Assembly: GCA_037974665.1 (NCBI GenBank)
Contig: CM075765.1
Coordinates: 14,937,501 to 15,001,500 of the forward strand
DNA: 64,000 nucleotides
Direction of reading: 5' to 3'
Source of the DNA: Ehretia macrophylla
Lineage: Eukaryota; Streptophyta; Magnoliopsida; Boraginales; Ehretiaceae
The notes beneath the pieces are model-generated. The model was not told where the DNA came from and did no database searches. It saw only the letters and a list, made by a program, of their open reading frames with translations. Shown here piece by piece: positions 12,001-24,111 of this stretch. The stretch's first letter is position 1; every line of letters starts with the position of its first letter. A program made the position numbers and the translations under genes.

Positions 12001-13104
12001 TTAACCAACCCAAGACAAGCACAAAGTATAAGCCGGAACGGACTACTTACGGATCATCTTCTTTTGGATAAAACCTGAGAGCTGAGTTTCCATAACTAAC
12101 ATCACTATTTATCAAAATTAACTAAAAAAAAACGAAATATAAATCTGAAGTTTCATAGTAGTTACCATAATTAACATCACTAGTTATCAAAATTAACTTA
12201 AAAAAAGGAACAAAATGAAAATATAAATCCGAAACTTAATAGTCTAGACATAAATAACCCAAATTTTACTAACCAAGTTCAGATTAGCACCAACTTCGAC
12301 CTGAAATTTCTCGTATTAAATGAAATACGGCCAAGCTACACGCATGTTAAGCCAATCAACACCCAACAACTGCCTCCATTCTTTAAAAAAAAAAAGAAAA
12401 AAAAGAAAAGAAAAGGAAACCACATGAAAATAGAAAAAAGATTTCCAAAAAAAAAATTACTCAACAAATTAGCTCAAATAATAGCCTCATAATCAAATAA
12501 AAAATATCAATAATTCTCAAGACATTATAATAAAACTAGTTCCAGTTATAGCTTCTTACTAAGAACAATTATTTCCTACAAAATTTAAAAGAAAAATAAA
12601 AATTCGTACCGGAAAATGAGCTTTACTATGTTGAATGAGAGCTTTAAACTTGTCCACAAGCAAATGAACCATGTCCGATTTGTTCAACATCAACGACACC
12701 ATCAAAAACCTCGCGTAGAACCTCAACTCCTTAAACCTAACACCACGATCCTTCTCAGATCCTTCAAAGTATCTTCTACTCAAAATCGCTTCGTAAAAAC
12801 TGTACGCGCCGATCAAAAACCGCAACTCGCTGGTCCTCACGTACTGCGTATAGTAAAGCTGGCCGATTCGTGACGCGATCTCGCCGATTTCCCACCGGTT
12901 CAAGCCGGCCTCCACTAGCTTCCTCCGGTTCTCCTGCTGGTACTTCCATAAACTCGTGTACGCTTTGAACACTTTGTGGAAATCGCGTCCGCTTTGTCCG
13001 CCGTCGATGATGTTGTTCAACGGCAAGTTGCGGACTCGTACGAATTTCTTGTCCGCGCTCTCTGCTAGTGCTCGGAATGTCCGTGGAACGACGTCGTTCG
13101 CCAT
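9002..13104 (-). CDS. SCAI-like protein (DUF3550/UPF0682)
   Basis: Plant member of the family that includes animal SCAI, a nuclear transcription cofactor; the plant role is not well defined. Nine minus-strand exons: 13104-12610, 11795-11589, 11497-11255, 10847-10781, 10694-10503, 10385-10294, 10058-9873, 9797-9661 and 9188-9002. Phase is kept at every junction and the product is 601 aa, close to the usual length of plant members. Recognisable blocks are VRNLPLNNIIDGG and FKAYTSLWKYQQENR (N-terminal), then YYTQYVRTSELRFLIGAYSF, FYEAILSRRYF, KFAEQTLDTFRMLQCLEWEP, YRPSVTQLIAVIAMICAELP, RRPLFLIIDSDNS, GSQFTFFLAAPLQAFCQLVG and a C-terminal ANHLKVANCFEFHLS. The start is the only in-frame ATG before VPRTFRALAES. 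Intron 6 needs a GC donor; all others are GT-AG. There are no internal stops, so the gene appears intact. Confidence 0.93.
12086..12239. repeat. 75 bp imperfect tandem repeat in SCAI-like intron 1
   Basis: Two adjacent units beginning GTTTCCATAACTAACATCAC (12086) and GTTACCATAATTAACATCAC (12161) share most bases over about 75 bp. They lie in the first intron of the SCAI-like gene and look like a local duplication. Confidence 0.6.
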
Positions 13105-13148
13105 CAGGTAACGTTACCTAGCATTTCCTTCAGCCCAACAAAGTGCAA

Positions 13149-13211
13149 TGTACGTATGTATGTATGTACATTTGTGTGTGAATATATGTATGTGTATATA
13201 TGTATGTATAG
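13149..13211. repeat. GTAT/TG microsatellite in SCAI-like 5' region
   Basis: An impure GTAT/TATG and TG simple repeat lies 45-107 bp upstream of the SCAI-like start codon, probably within the 5' UTR or core promoter. Length variation here could be polymorphic. Confidence 0.7.
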
Positions 13212-13607
13212 GTGGAGAGAGAAAGGGAGGTGGGCTTTGGTGTGAAAGTGGGGGAAGTTGAGCTGACCGATTTCTTTCCCTTTTTGTTCTTTTTGTTTTG
13301 TTAATTTAAATAGTATAATACTCTTTTTTCCTTTTTTTTCAATCATAAAAATTCAACACTTTATTTTTCGATAATCATTTTGGAGATACATATTTTTTTA
13401 ATTATATCAGTATATTTTTGTAAGTGATAATTAAAATACATAATTTTTTTATTATATCAATATATATTTTTTTAGTGGGATTAATTAATTTTTTTAACTA
13501 TAAATATATAAATATTTTTTTTTCAAAAGATATAGAAAATTTTTAATATTTTTTATGGACCACTGGAGGCACTCATGTGGATCCGCCTCTGTATATATAT
13601 ATATGTA

Positions 13608-14244
13608 CAGTAGAATATCTTTAAATTAATATTGTTAGAATTATTAAATTTTATTAATTTAGCGAGATATTAATTTATTGATAAATTAATAACTATTAAT
13701 TAATAGATATATTTTTTATTTTTTTAACTTTATATTAAACATATTATGATTATGATTTTTTTTTAAGTGACTTGTATTTTTTGGTCCAATTTAAAAAAAT
13801 AAGTAATGAGAATAGAAGATAAAATTTAATTTAGTGAGATTAGAAAAAAGTTTTATAATCTCGTATTCAAATTCTTGTAGAATTAGGATAATAACTAATT
13901 TCTCTAATCTTGTATCGTAATTCTTGTAGGATTATCTCAAATTTTTATCTTTAAATAATTAAATATGAGATTTAACTAAATTTGAAATTCAACAAAAGGC
14001 AAGCTACTTTTGATTCATATTTTAAGACAATTTCATAGTCAATTTAATATATATTTTTTAGTTAATTATTAATTTATGAAATATTTGAATCAATAAAATA
14101 CAAAAAAAAAAATTTAAATGTATTATCTTATAATTTTATCAAATTTATCAACTTTTTACACTGGTCCCAAGTCAGGACCGGACATTTTTATTAATTAAAA
14201 GAGATTATTAATTTATCAAATATTAATTTAAAGAGGTTCTACTA
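13608..14244. mobile_element. Emigrant-like MITE (Tc1/mariner, pogo type)
   Basis: The left terminus CAGTAGAATATCTTTAAATT and the complement of the right terminus, TAGTAGAACCTCTTTAAATT, form imperfect inverted repeats continuing into AATATT. TA flanks both ends (13606-13607 and 14245-14246). The CAGTAGAACCTCTTTAAATTA-type end is characteristic of Emigrant MITEs, which are mobilised by pogo-like transposases and duplicate TA. The 637 bp body is AT-rich and non-coding. Confidence 0.65.
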
Positions 14245-14923
14245 TATATGTATGTGTTAATAAACTTTTTTTTGTGTGTGTGTGTTTTGTCTTGCACATT
14301 ATAACTTGTGATATCTTAACAACTTAATCACTCGTTACAAATTTACAAGAATGTGACTTATTAATGTCTCGCGGTGTATAATAATAATAAGTTGTTAGTC
14401 ACATTCTTTTAAACCATAAGTACTTATTAGATTATAGACTACTGTAAGGTCTATCGAACTACTTTGGTAAAAACAAACAAGTGTTTTTTAAAATTTACTT
14501 CCCCAAAAAAAACAAACTAAGCATTTTCACCATAGCAAGATGCTTTACCCAAAAATAATAAACCTCCATCATATTTTGTGGTCCTCATGGATGTGAGGTG
14601 GTCATTTTCAACAATTTGGAGTATGTTATAGCTAACGAGACTCATCATAAAATAGTGAGAAATGAATCTTTTATATCTCATTTTGTGTCGATGATAGAAA
14701 TTAGAATCACCTCTTTTAAAAAATATACATATTTTTTAAATACAGGTCTAATTTTTTTATTAATAACTATATTTTTAGAATCAGTAGAGGTTGCAACCTC
14801 TATTGTCCCCTATAGGTTTGTCCCTGATTGCAACCAATCACGAAACATGCATAAATTTATAATTTATAACGGTTTTTAATTTTTCTCAAACAATTTTAAA
14901 TGTTACAATAAATAAAAAAAAAT

Positions 14924-15173
14924 ATGATAGTAATAGGTTGGAGAAAAGTTATGAACAATTGTGTAAATAATTGTCTCTCGATAAAATGTTGAGTATAGAA
15001 ATGAGCTCATTGAATTATGACATGTACGTATCACAATCGATAAAAAATGTGCTAGTGATAGGATGGAGGAAAATTTTGAACAGTTAAACAAATGATTGGT
15101 CTCTTCATAAAATGTTGAGTGTAGAAATGAGCTCGTCCAATTATAACTAATGAACATATCACATATCCAATAG
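14924..15173. repeat. 126 bp imperfect tandem duplication
   Basis: Units at 14924-15049 and 15050-15173 align along their length, sharing the blocks TAAAATGTTGAGT and AGAAATGAGCTC. They have diverged moderately, so the duplication is old. No coding capacity. Confidence 0.7.
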
Positions 15174-15175
15174 GT

Positions 15176-17001
15176 TAGCTTACATGACCACATATTTCAT
15201 GCATTAAAAGAAAGGTCAAATAATTTTCTTTCTGAGATGAGACAATACAGAAGAACCCGTGTAGGAGGAAAAATCGCAAGATCGCGAAATACATGCTATT
15301 TTGATATTTTGGAAAATACCTCAGATTAACAGGGGTGAAATCGAACACTTAATATTGGAGATTAATATTCAAATAAAAAGATTAATGACATAAAAAAAAA
15401 AAGTGTCAAAATTCAAATAAGAAAATTGATGATAGAAAAAAAAAATAGAGAAGGTTGATAACTTTTTGTTATAAATACTATATAAATTTTTTTGAAAAAA
15501 AAAAATTGAGGGTCGAGGCTCCCACCGGTCTTCTAACTCCGCCACTCTCAGATAAACTACCAATACACATGGAAAGACATTATGATAAAATTGCAAAAGA
15601 CTTTGTTATAAACTTTATAATTACCTTTTTAATGAGAAATACTTTATATTTAGAGCAATCGGACCTTGCTTCAAAACTATATATGTAGTAAGAATATTAC
15701 AAATTATTTTTTGTCACTTCCCTTTCTAGCTACATATATTTTGTCCATTTCTTTATTCTGAGATGCCTTGTATGCATATCTTCTTCAGGAGTTTTTAGAC
15801 TTTCGTAATCAATTGAATGTGATAGATGTGAGACGTCCAAGATAAATCAAAACAGCTGTGTCCTTCACATAAAAAGAAAACTAAGCAAAGGCCAAAGGGC
15901 CATGTACGTCTCAAAAAAGCAACAACGCAAACCAATTTTCACCAAAGGAAAAGTAAAAGCATCTCGTGAGTCTCAATAGGAATCTTCTAAAGCATCCCAT
16001 TTGATTTCAGAGTCAAAAGAGGGAGGAATTAATAGTGATGAAAGCTATTCTGAAGAAGCAGTTCTCAAAGAGCTACTTTGGAGGAAATCAGAAAGTTTAT
16101 GGCGGGGTTACGTATTAACGGTTTCAATACATTAGTAGATGTGTTAATCGAACGTGTGATTATATTATTAAAACTAAACTTAACGGTGCTTGGCCTATTG
16201 ATTGGATATTTATTGTCTTATTTGAATTGTATCGATAGTTAAATCTTGCCTTTCATTCTACTGAAATAAGATAAATATTTCAACAATTAGTAACTCAAGA
16301 TTCTAAACTTTTATTAGAACTGTTATAGTTAAGGCTGCCCGTTCACCGGGGCTTTGGTCGCCGACTCTCCTGTTATCAAATCATCAACTCCTTTGACCTT
16401 CTGGATAAACTCTTGTATTTTGTTCTTTCGTTTAATAGAAAATATCTCATCTGTCAAAAAAAATAAAAAATAATAGTGATAAAAGCTGAGCAGAAAAGTG
16501 TATCCAATGATGTCGAAGAAGAAAAGAGGCTTCAGAATTTGACAATTTTTGGGAGGGATATGTTCGATGTTCCATGCAGTAGGCCCAATTTGTTGCTTTG
16601 ACATACACTGATATGGATCCATATCGGATGTGGTTGAATGAAAGTTGGCACCCCGCTAATAAGACGTTTTATAAATTACATTTAGTAATTATGAACTGGT
16701 TAAATTATTTTATTTTTTTATTAAATTTTACTTATAATATTATAATATTATAAATAAATTTATTTTCATATCCAATGTGGTTTGAGGTAAAGGTCAATGA
16801 GAACCTTTTTCCTCGTGCCACTTGTATGCATTTGAATTTCTTTATAAAATTATAGCTTCATAAGATAGAAAAATACTTCAAAATGTGTAGCAGTTAGCTT
16901 GTCGGATGGCTTTTTTTTTTTTTGGCCCACGTACTTTTTTAAGCTATTTGTAAAGCTTGTTCTATAATATAACATCATTTCACTAACTGTCCTATCTCTT
17001 A
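15176..17001. other. intergenic DNA, no recognisable gene
   Basis: A minus-strand frame of 97 codons at 16329-16622 is open, but its translation matches no family I recognise and its composition is not gene-like. The rest is AT-rich repeat-like sequence. Confidence 0.45.
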
Positions 17002-17004
17002 TAA

Positions 17005-17321
17005 GGGTATTTCTAATAATGCATATTATTTACAAAAACTTATTATTTTTGATAATATTTAAAGATTTAGGTCTCTATTTTAATTCAAATATTTAATGGG
17101 GTTCATTATTTTTTAGAAATTTACACCAAAATAAAGACCCAATCACTTTTTTAGTCTCTAAATTTGTTGTTAAAAAAGTAAATTGGGTCTCTATTTTAAC
17201 TTAAATCTTTAAAAAAGTGGTGAACCTCATTAAAAATTTAAATTAAAATAGAAACTTAAATATCTAAAAATTATTAAAAATAATATATTTTTATAAATAA
17301 TATATATCATTGGAGATACTC
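17005..17321. mobile_element. Tourist-like MITE, 317 bp
   Basis: The left end GGGTATTTCTAATAATG and the complement of the right end, GAGTATCTCCAATGAT, start long imperfect inverted repeats. The two halves pair over most of the element, sharing GGTCTCTATTTTAA and TTAATGRGGTTCA blocks. TAA flanks both ends (17002-17004 and 17322-17324), the target duplication of PIF/Harbinger (Tourist) elements. Non-coding. Confidence 0.75.
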
Positions 17322-17755
17322 TAACATGATCATTACTTTATTTATATTGATCTATTCGTAAAATAATGCACCACCGTGCAATACTGGCCACAAGATACGT
17401 AATTGATAGGTCACATGATGTGCAATGAAACAAAGAAAAAAGGACAAAAATGATTGTCCAAAGTTCATCATGCATGGCCCCTTTCAAGCTTTTGTAAGGA
17501 CCTGTTGATTCCTGATTAGAATGTCAGAAAGTCAGGATCCAGCGGATGAATTAATTGTGATATCTTTGCTTCCTATGAAAATAATAGTTGAAACATTGCT
17601 TTTGCAATGAAACCATTTTTGCCCTTTTGATCAATTGATTAAACATGCATGCAGAGAGTTTGCTCTTAATTATGGGATTTTGTTTTTATATGAAGAAAAA
17701 TTCACTTTAAGTACGATCGATCACATTCATGCATTAAATCATTCACTTGAGAATA

Positions 17756-18620
17756 ACGAATTCTTTGGTTTAAAGATGCATCTTGATGCACGGTCATCTT
17801 GATTGGATTTATAAAGAGTTGATTTTTTTTTTTTTTTTGTATAATAAGGGAATCTAATTAGCGGAGTTCGACTATTGAATTATTCGACGAAATTTGACTA
17901 CCAATTGATAAAATTTCAGGTGCAAAGTCTCGCTCTAAAGATGCACCATGAGTAGAACCTCGAAAGTAAAAAGAGAAATTAAACCCGCTACTATTTATAA
18001 ATACGTTTTCACTCTTATCATCCGAGCCATGCCCGGGGAGCTATAAAGAGTTGATGTTAGAATTGTCAATATTGGTAGCCTCTTTATTAGCCCTTAGCAT
18101 TAACAAGATACCGGACAAAATATAACTGAAGCATCAAGTTTTCTCAACGCCTTTGTTGCTTTTTTTCATTTTATGACTTTATATTTCCTCATAATTACAT
18201 TGATAATTTACTATATTAATATGTTGAAATTGATACTTCTTTGGCGATACACTGTGAGGTACCGGGTACGGGTAGCAACTGTAATTTTATTATTCTTCAT
18301 AAAATGAAAGGGCAAAAGCCCCAAAAATTCAAAAAAGGTCAGCTAATTCCGGCGAAATTTGCTCGCAGAATGGACTGCTAAATTTTTTCATTTTTAGGTC
18401 AATTGGCCCCATAAAGAAACTCTTAGCTCACATGTTGAATTATTTCTCGGAGCCTTCATTTTCACATTTGGAAAGAGATGAATAATAAAATTTTTGGTAA
18501 TAATGCTCTTATGGAAGATCAGATTTTTTAAAATATTTCATTTAACATTAAGACGAAACTTTATATGTTTAGAAAATTTAAATATTCTCTTTTGAATCAA
18601 ACCATTTGCATGGCTTGATT
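17756..18620 (+). repeat. segmental duplication, copy A
   Basis: From GAATTCTTTGGT to about the segment AAACCATTTGCATGGCTTG this block is homologous to 21151-22082, in the same orientation, with scattered substitutions and small indels. It contains a reverse-oriented SINE (17824-18041) also present in the other copy, so the SINE came before the duplication. No gene lies in the block. Confidence 0.75.
17824..18041 (-). mobile_element. tRNA-derived SINE (copy A)
   Basis: A 14-base direct repeat TATAAAGAGTTGAT lies at 17810-17823 and 18042-18055. The inserted body starts, on the plus strand, with a long T run, which is the poly(A) tail of a minus-strand element. It ends with the complement of a tRNA-like head containing ATGGCTCGGATGATAAGAG, which fits a pol III A box (TGGCTCGGATG). 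Target duplication, poly(A) tail and pol III box together support a SINE. The B box is clearer in copy B. Confidence 0.75.
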
Positions 18621-18772
18621 TATATATAAAGCTAAAACCACGATTTAGTGTTGAGGATTAGTCAAATATAGTTGGTGGGAATTATTCAATTAGCTGAATG
18701 AATCGTTTGCGAGTTGACAAAGATGAAAGACGCAAAAGTGTTTACTTCATAATGTTCATAAAGTATACCTAA

Positions 18773-19048
18773 GGCTATCTTTATCAAAATCTCTAAAATA
18801 GAGATTTTGATATCGTATAACTATTACGTAATATAGTTCATTTAGTGAAACAAAAATCCATAAAGTAGATATCAAAATTACCAAAAGTGAGCCCGAGTCT
18901 TTAAAAAGTACAAAGTCTCTAAAAATATTGATAACTTTTGGTAATTTTAATCTCTACTTTATGGATTTTTGTTTCACCAAATGAACTATATTACGTAATA
19001 ATTGTACGATAATAAAGTCTCTAAATAGAGACTCTGGTAAAGACAACC
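18773..19048. mobile_element. Tourist-like fold-back MITE, 276 bp
   Basis: Very long inverted repeats of about 125 bp each meet around a short centre near 18890-18915. The outer ends are GGCTATCTTTATCA and, in complement, GGTTGTCTTTACCA. Both arms share TATTACGTAATATAGTTCAT and ACAAAAATCCATAAAGTAGA. TAA flanks both sides (18770-18772 and 19049-19051). The RNA would fold into a long hairpin of the kind that can produce small RNAs. The same terminal motif appears in the 37 bp element at 8003-8039. Confidence 0.8.
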
Positions 19049-19580
19049 TAAAGAACTTGTCTTACAATTTCTTTAATAACGATTTAACGATGTCACTTAA
19101 TTATTTTAGCCTTTATATGGTTTGGGAGAAATTTATTAACACAAGTGTTGGATGTAAGGTTGTCTATAACAAAGTTTTGGTATTAAAGTATTCGAAAACG
19201 ATCCTTGTTGACGGACTTCAAAGTTTGACTATTTAATATCTGCATATGATAGTTTCTTCTTTTTGAAGCTTCCTATGAATTGCATGATTGAACATAATAA
19301 TGGTATTAAGAAGGAAAAATATTTCATCACCTATAGTAGTCAATTGGTTCAATTTGGGTGCATAGATCCACTAAACTGTGTGAATAATGTTAGTCCAATG
19401 ATTACAACGCGGGGGATTTTATCATAATACTTTTTAATATAGTGAGAGTTGAATGAAGTTATCGAGTAAAAATTTATTTTGATTAAAAATCTTAAATTTA
19501 AACTTTTACTCTCCTATCACAAATTTAGTCTCACATTTGACTGACAAAGTATACGTTAGCACACGCAAATGCACTATTAG

Positions 19581-20108
19581 TGTTGGGAATCATGACACAC
19601 ACACACTCATGCAAAGCACACAACACAACGGAATCAACACACGAGATTTTTAACGTGGTTCGGTCCTCTACCTACATCCACGACCCAAATAATTTGGAAC
19701 TCCATTAACCAAGAATAAACCATTACAACGCAAAAGTTCTTTTTGACGGGAAAATATCCAAACCCTCCTCTCACTCAAACGCTCGCAGTTTTTAGAAAAA
19801 AAAACTATAAAAACCCTCCCATGTGACTTTATGAACAGAAAAAGTCTAAACCCTAAAGTCTAAACCATCCCCATAATCGGTTTTTTTCTAGCAAAAGCAC
19901 GAAAAACACTCTTAACTCTCGACTCACCCCCTACCACACCCTCCCATGGGGTGTGGCTCTTATGACATTGAATTACAAGCTACAAAGTCCTATTTATAAG
20001 CATCTAATCCTAACTCAATTAGGATTGAAAAACGTATCTCTTCTCCTAATGGACTTTTGCTTGTCTTTAACTCCTAATTGAGGTTGGACTCAAGCCAATA
20101 ACCCAACA
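19581..20108 (-). mobile_element. LTR of a truncated retrotransposon
   Basis: The segment opens TGTTGGG and closes CCCAACA, the perfect short inverted ends of an LTR, and contains the block AACGTGGTTCGG common in plant Copia LTRs. Read on the minus strand, it is preceded by a purine-rich CACGGGAAGGATT, a plausible polypurine tract, so it would be the 3' LTR of a minus-strand element. No matching second LTR is present. Flanks ATTAG and AATCC do not match, consistent with truncation rather than a clean solo LTR. Confidence 0.6.
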
Positions 20109-21150
20109 AATCCTTCCCGTGGTGAAAAGTCCAAGCGCTCTCGTTGCAACTGAGACCTTTTCTCAGCCTTCATTTCCATCTTCATCTTCATGCTAGAGTC
20201 AACACTCAACAACAATCAAAACAGCACCCCTGAGAGCCTCTCTCTAATGCACTAATGCCTCGTTCTATCGTTATCAGTACATCTTCAACATACCCAATTC
20301 TCACAATCATCACCAACATCTATCTCTACAATATCAGTTTCCACTCTCTAAGCCTTTTCATGTCCTCCCGATACTAAACGTCTTAGATGTGGTATTTCCC
20401 TACAGTTTTAGCACTTGCACAAAGCTAAAACCTCCGCAAAACATACATCCTAAACACCTAAGATTCTTGGCTCTACACAATACATCAAGAATTTGGAAAA
20501 ATTGACCCCAAAATTGGACTTAGGACGTCAAAAAACCCTAGGAACACCCTCGGTCAACTTAGTCAACCCTCAGTCAACGCCCGGTCAATGACGTCAAAGC
20601 TTTCTGGTCAGCCCAAGCTCTCTTCTAACCAATTAGGTGCAAAGGTGCATGCCCCACTGCTGCACAGCAAAGCACCCAACCATAGCCCACAACTACACCG
20701 ATCAGCACTAGGTTGCACAATTCCTTCCACGTGGTGCACCACACCGAATCATCTCCTCATCAAATCTCATCTACTCAAGATCCAATGGCCCATATCTCTC
20801 AAGCACACCAAAACACCATGCACCTTGCCATACAAGACCATATCCTCACATCTGGATACCCCTTTGACTTGCGACCGGACCCGCCTTCACAGCGCAATCA
20901 GGCTATTCGATCCACGATCTACCACCGTGCGACATCTCTAGTGGTTTTCGATCATCATCACCATCAAACACCACCGTCCACCGCCATCTCCGTCAGCCAC
21001 CATATTCTCTCCATCGTTGGTGACGATTCCGGCCATATCACGCGGCACCTACACCAACAACATGTTCTTCTCACTCCCACGATTCTAAAGACACCTTCCA
21101 TGCATAGTTTGAGCACTCCAATTGCTATTTACCATTAACGCCATCTTCCA
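20109..21150 (-). other. non-coding internal remnant next to LTR
   Basis: C-rich on the plus strand (G-rich on minus) and clearly different in composition from its AT-rich surroundings. It abuts the polypurine-tract side of the LTR at 19581-20108, so it probably derives from the internal region of that retroelement, cut off where segmental copy B begins. The frames at 20588-20941 and 20713-21138 do not resemble gag or pol, and I see no gene. Confidence 0.4.
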
Positions 21151-22082
21151 CGAATTCTTTGGTGTAATGATGCATCTTCATGCATGGTCATCTTGATTGG
21201 ATTTATAAAAAGTTGATGTTTTTTTTTTGGATAGTAAGGGAAATCCAATTGACAGAATTCTACCACCGAATTATCCGACAGATGCCAACCACCAACTGAT
21301 AAAACTTTGGGTACAAAGCCTCACTCTAAGGATGTACCATAAGGCCAACCACCAACTGATAAAATTTTGGGTACAAAGCCTCACTCTAAGGATGTATCAT
21401 AAGTAAAGAACATAATCTCGAGAGCAGGGAGAAAAATCGAACTCACGACCATTCACAAACACCTTCCCACTCTTACCATCCGAGCCATACCGTGGCAGCT
21501 ATAAAGAGTTGATGTTAGAATTGCCAATATTGGTAGCCTGTTTATTAACCCTTAGCATTAACAAGATACCGGACAAAATATAACTGAAGCATCAAATTTT
21601 CTCAATGCCTTTGTTGCTTTTTTCATTTTAAGACTATATATTTCCTCATAATTACATTGATAATTTACTATAATATGTTGAAATTGATACTTCTTTGGCG
21701 ACACAGTGTGAGGTATCGGGTACGTGTAGCAAATGTAATTCTATTATTTATAGATAACAACGCTTCATAAAATGAAAGGGCAAAAGCCCCAACAATTCAA
21801 AAAAGGTCATCTAATTCCGGCGAAATTTGCTCTCAGAATGGACTGTTAAATTTTTCATATCAATTGGCCCCATAAAGAAGCTCTTAGCTCACATGTTGAA
21901 TTATTTATCGGAGCTTTCATTTTTCACATTTAGAAAGAGAGGAATAATAAAATATTTGGTAATAATGCTCTTACAAAAGATTAAATTTTTTAAAATATTT
22001 CATTTGACGTTAGGACGAAATTTTATATGTTTAGAAAATATAAATCTTTTTTTTTTTTAACCAAGCCATTTGTATGGTTTGG
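21151..22082 (+). repeat. segmental duplication, copy B
   Basis: Homologous to 17756-18620 from GAATTCTTTGGT onward. It differs by an extra tandem copy of about 59 bp inside the SINE (units starting near 21287 and 21346) and by keeping a downstream retroposon tail that copy A lacks. The separation of the copies by the LTR remnant suggests the intervening DNA arrived during or after the duplication. Confidence 0.75.
21219..21499 (-). mobile_element. tRNA-derived SINE (copy B)
   Basis: Same insertion as at 17824-18041, bounded by TATAAAAAGTTGATG (21204-21218) and TATAAAGAGTTGATG (21500-21514). On the minus strand the head reads GCCACGGTATGGCTCGGATG, then later GAGTTCGATTT. These fit an A box (TGGCTCGGATG) and a B box (GTTCGATTT against GWTCRANNC) at tRNA-like spacing. 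A roughly 59 bp internal tandem duplication is unique to this copy. Confidence 0.78.
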
Positions 22083-22186
22083 AAACTTGACACACAATAC
22101 CTGATGTAACCTCTTTGGAGGATTATACGATATAAATATTTTTAAGTATCAATAAAATCCCGCTTGTTTTTAGCCCAAAAAAAAAA
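21902..22186 (+). mobile_element. retroposed insertion with poly(A) tail
   Basis: A direct repeat of 24 bases, starting AAGCTCTTAGCTCACATG, ends at 21901 and recurs at 22187-22210, just behind a 12-base A run. Long identical repeats with the tail against the right copy indicate a LINE-mediated insertion, probably a 5'-truncated LINE. The body has no recognisable protein. Copy A of the segmental duplication contains the start of this body but not its tail. Confidence 0.5.
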
Positions 22187-22210
22187 AAGCTCTTAGCTCA
22201 CATGTTGAAT

Positions 22211-24111
22211 ATTGACATTTTGGTGACGGCACAAGTCACCAAAAAAAATATACGTCCATTACTAGCTAACAGCTATTTATGATGATCAAAGAGTTTATTT
22301 ACCAACTCAAGAGTCGGATAGAAATTTATTACGATAAAAAAATTATAAGTTGAAATTATACTTTTAGCCTTCATTGTGCCCAATATATATTGTACAGAGA
22401 TGGTAAGCAAATTCAATGAAATAACATAAGGGTACCATAGAGTACTGAAAATGTATCTTAAAATATTAAATTTAGACGCTAAAAACATTCAATAAATTAT
22501 GCATTCACCTTAAATTCTCTCTTTTTTATCAGATAAAAATAATAATAAAAATGTTAGGCCATTATCTCAATTTTAATTCAAACATACAGACCATCTATTT
22601 TTGTCATTCTTCCACATCAGTCGATTCAGAGGGAAAACAAAGTTACTTCTAGAAGTTTCAAAAGAAACAAATTTTCTTTTTGACTTTTTTCCTTTTTGAG
22701 AGAAAAATTTAAGATTTTGTGATACAATTATTGATAAGGTACTAACATATATAGAAACTAAAAGAGAAAAGGTAAGTGGCGAAACTAATTGATGCATACC
22801 TACAAATTAAACAGATTTTAATCAAAAAATTTTTAAAAAAAGCAAAGAGAGAAAGTAGATACTAGCTCAAACCTTCGACTTCAATAGCATATTTCACAAA
22901 ATTGGCACAGGAAAACTGGGGATGAATTTGTGCCTTTTCTTCTTCTTCTTCTTGTTGTGCTTCTCATTTTTACTCTATTTTTTTTCCTCTATGTACGGAA
23001 AGATCTAGGGTTTTTTTTTTTTTTTTTTACCAGTGTAAACTATGTAAAAGATAAGTAATTTTGAAAAGACAAATTAATAAATCAATAGAGGTTAATAATT
23101 TTTTCAACTAAAAATACACATAAATTTGAGATACTTTTATTACCCCGCTGGCCAATATATAAATCTGCCACGCAGGCTTTATGGCTAGGATGCATGCATT
23201 GCACATATTGATTCATTAATTATGGATATATAGATACATCTAAATTTTTCCTCTTACCATTTATCTTAAGTTGATCGAAATTTGAAATTGCATTCAACAA
23301 GAGAGTAGTGCAGCTAAAAAATAATCATCAAGATACAAAAATAAAATGTACTGTATGTTTTTCTTATTATCTCAAAGTTTGCATGCATGAAGATTGAAGA
23401 CCAACCCATTCTCCTCACCAAAAAAAATCTTATGAGTATAGCTTGTTGAGTACTTCATCTGGAATAACATATTGTGGGTTTAACCCATCCATCTCCCACT
23501 TGAGAATGAAAAACTCAATGCGTCTCAGTACTTTTCTGCAGGTGCTCTTGGCCAGCCATGGAAGGAGATTTACAAAGATCATTCTCTAGTTTTGTGAAGT
23601 GTTTTAGTTTTTTTTTTTTTTTTTTTTTTCTTCAAACTAACAATTTTATGTCGACCATTTGAGCGTGGTTTTCAGGAATTAAATAGGCTTCTATGCCGTC
23701 TCCTCCACGCAAGCGGAGTGTTTGCCGCCAAGTGATATTAAAAATCGCATGCAAAAGGAATGTTTGCGGTTATAAGTATTTGGTTCCGTTCACCCACTTT
23801 ATACTTCAAACCATGATTTAACTCTTTTGCAATAGTACACTCTAATTGAGAAGAAACAAGAAACCGTTGGGCAATAAGTAGGGACCGGAGCAAAAAAATT
23901 AATATTGGGGGCCGAGATTTTTTTTTCCGTACAATGCCTTTTATACAAGTATTTTTTACTAGTAAAAAATAGACTCAAAAAATATATTTCTATTTTTAAT
24001 TAATATAATTAATTATAATAAAATTAAATATATATTATTATTTATATTTGACCAAACTTGCACCTTTTAATATTATAAGTTGATTTGCTTCATAAAAGAA
24101 TACAAATACGA
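22211..24111. other. AT-rich intergenic DNA, no gene seen
   Basis: Contains long T runs (for example about 23010-23028 and 23609-23630) and short degenerate frames only. No protein, RNA gene or bounded element was identified. Confidence 0.5.

Noticed and set aside
16329-16622. 97-codon minus-strand frame
   Set aside because: No recognisable domain, Phe/Tyr-rich middle and no splice or promoter support.
20588-21138. Two long overlapping plus-strand frames rich in His, Pro, Ser and Thr
   Set aside because: They come from C-rich non-coding sequence beside an LTR, match no family and conflict with the inferred minus orientation of the element.
21430-21499. Possible tRNA gene (minus)
   Set aside because: A and B boxes are present, but there is no cloverleaf I can draw, and it is part of a SINE with poly(A) tail and target duplicates.
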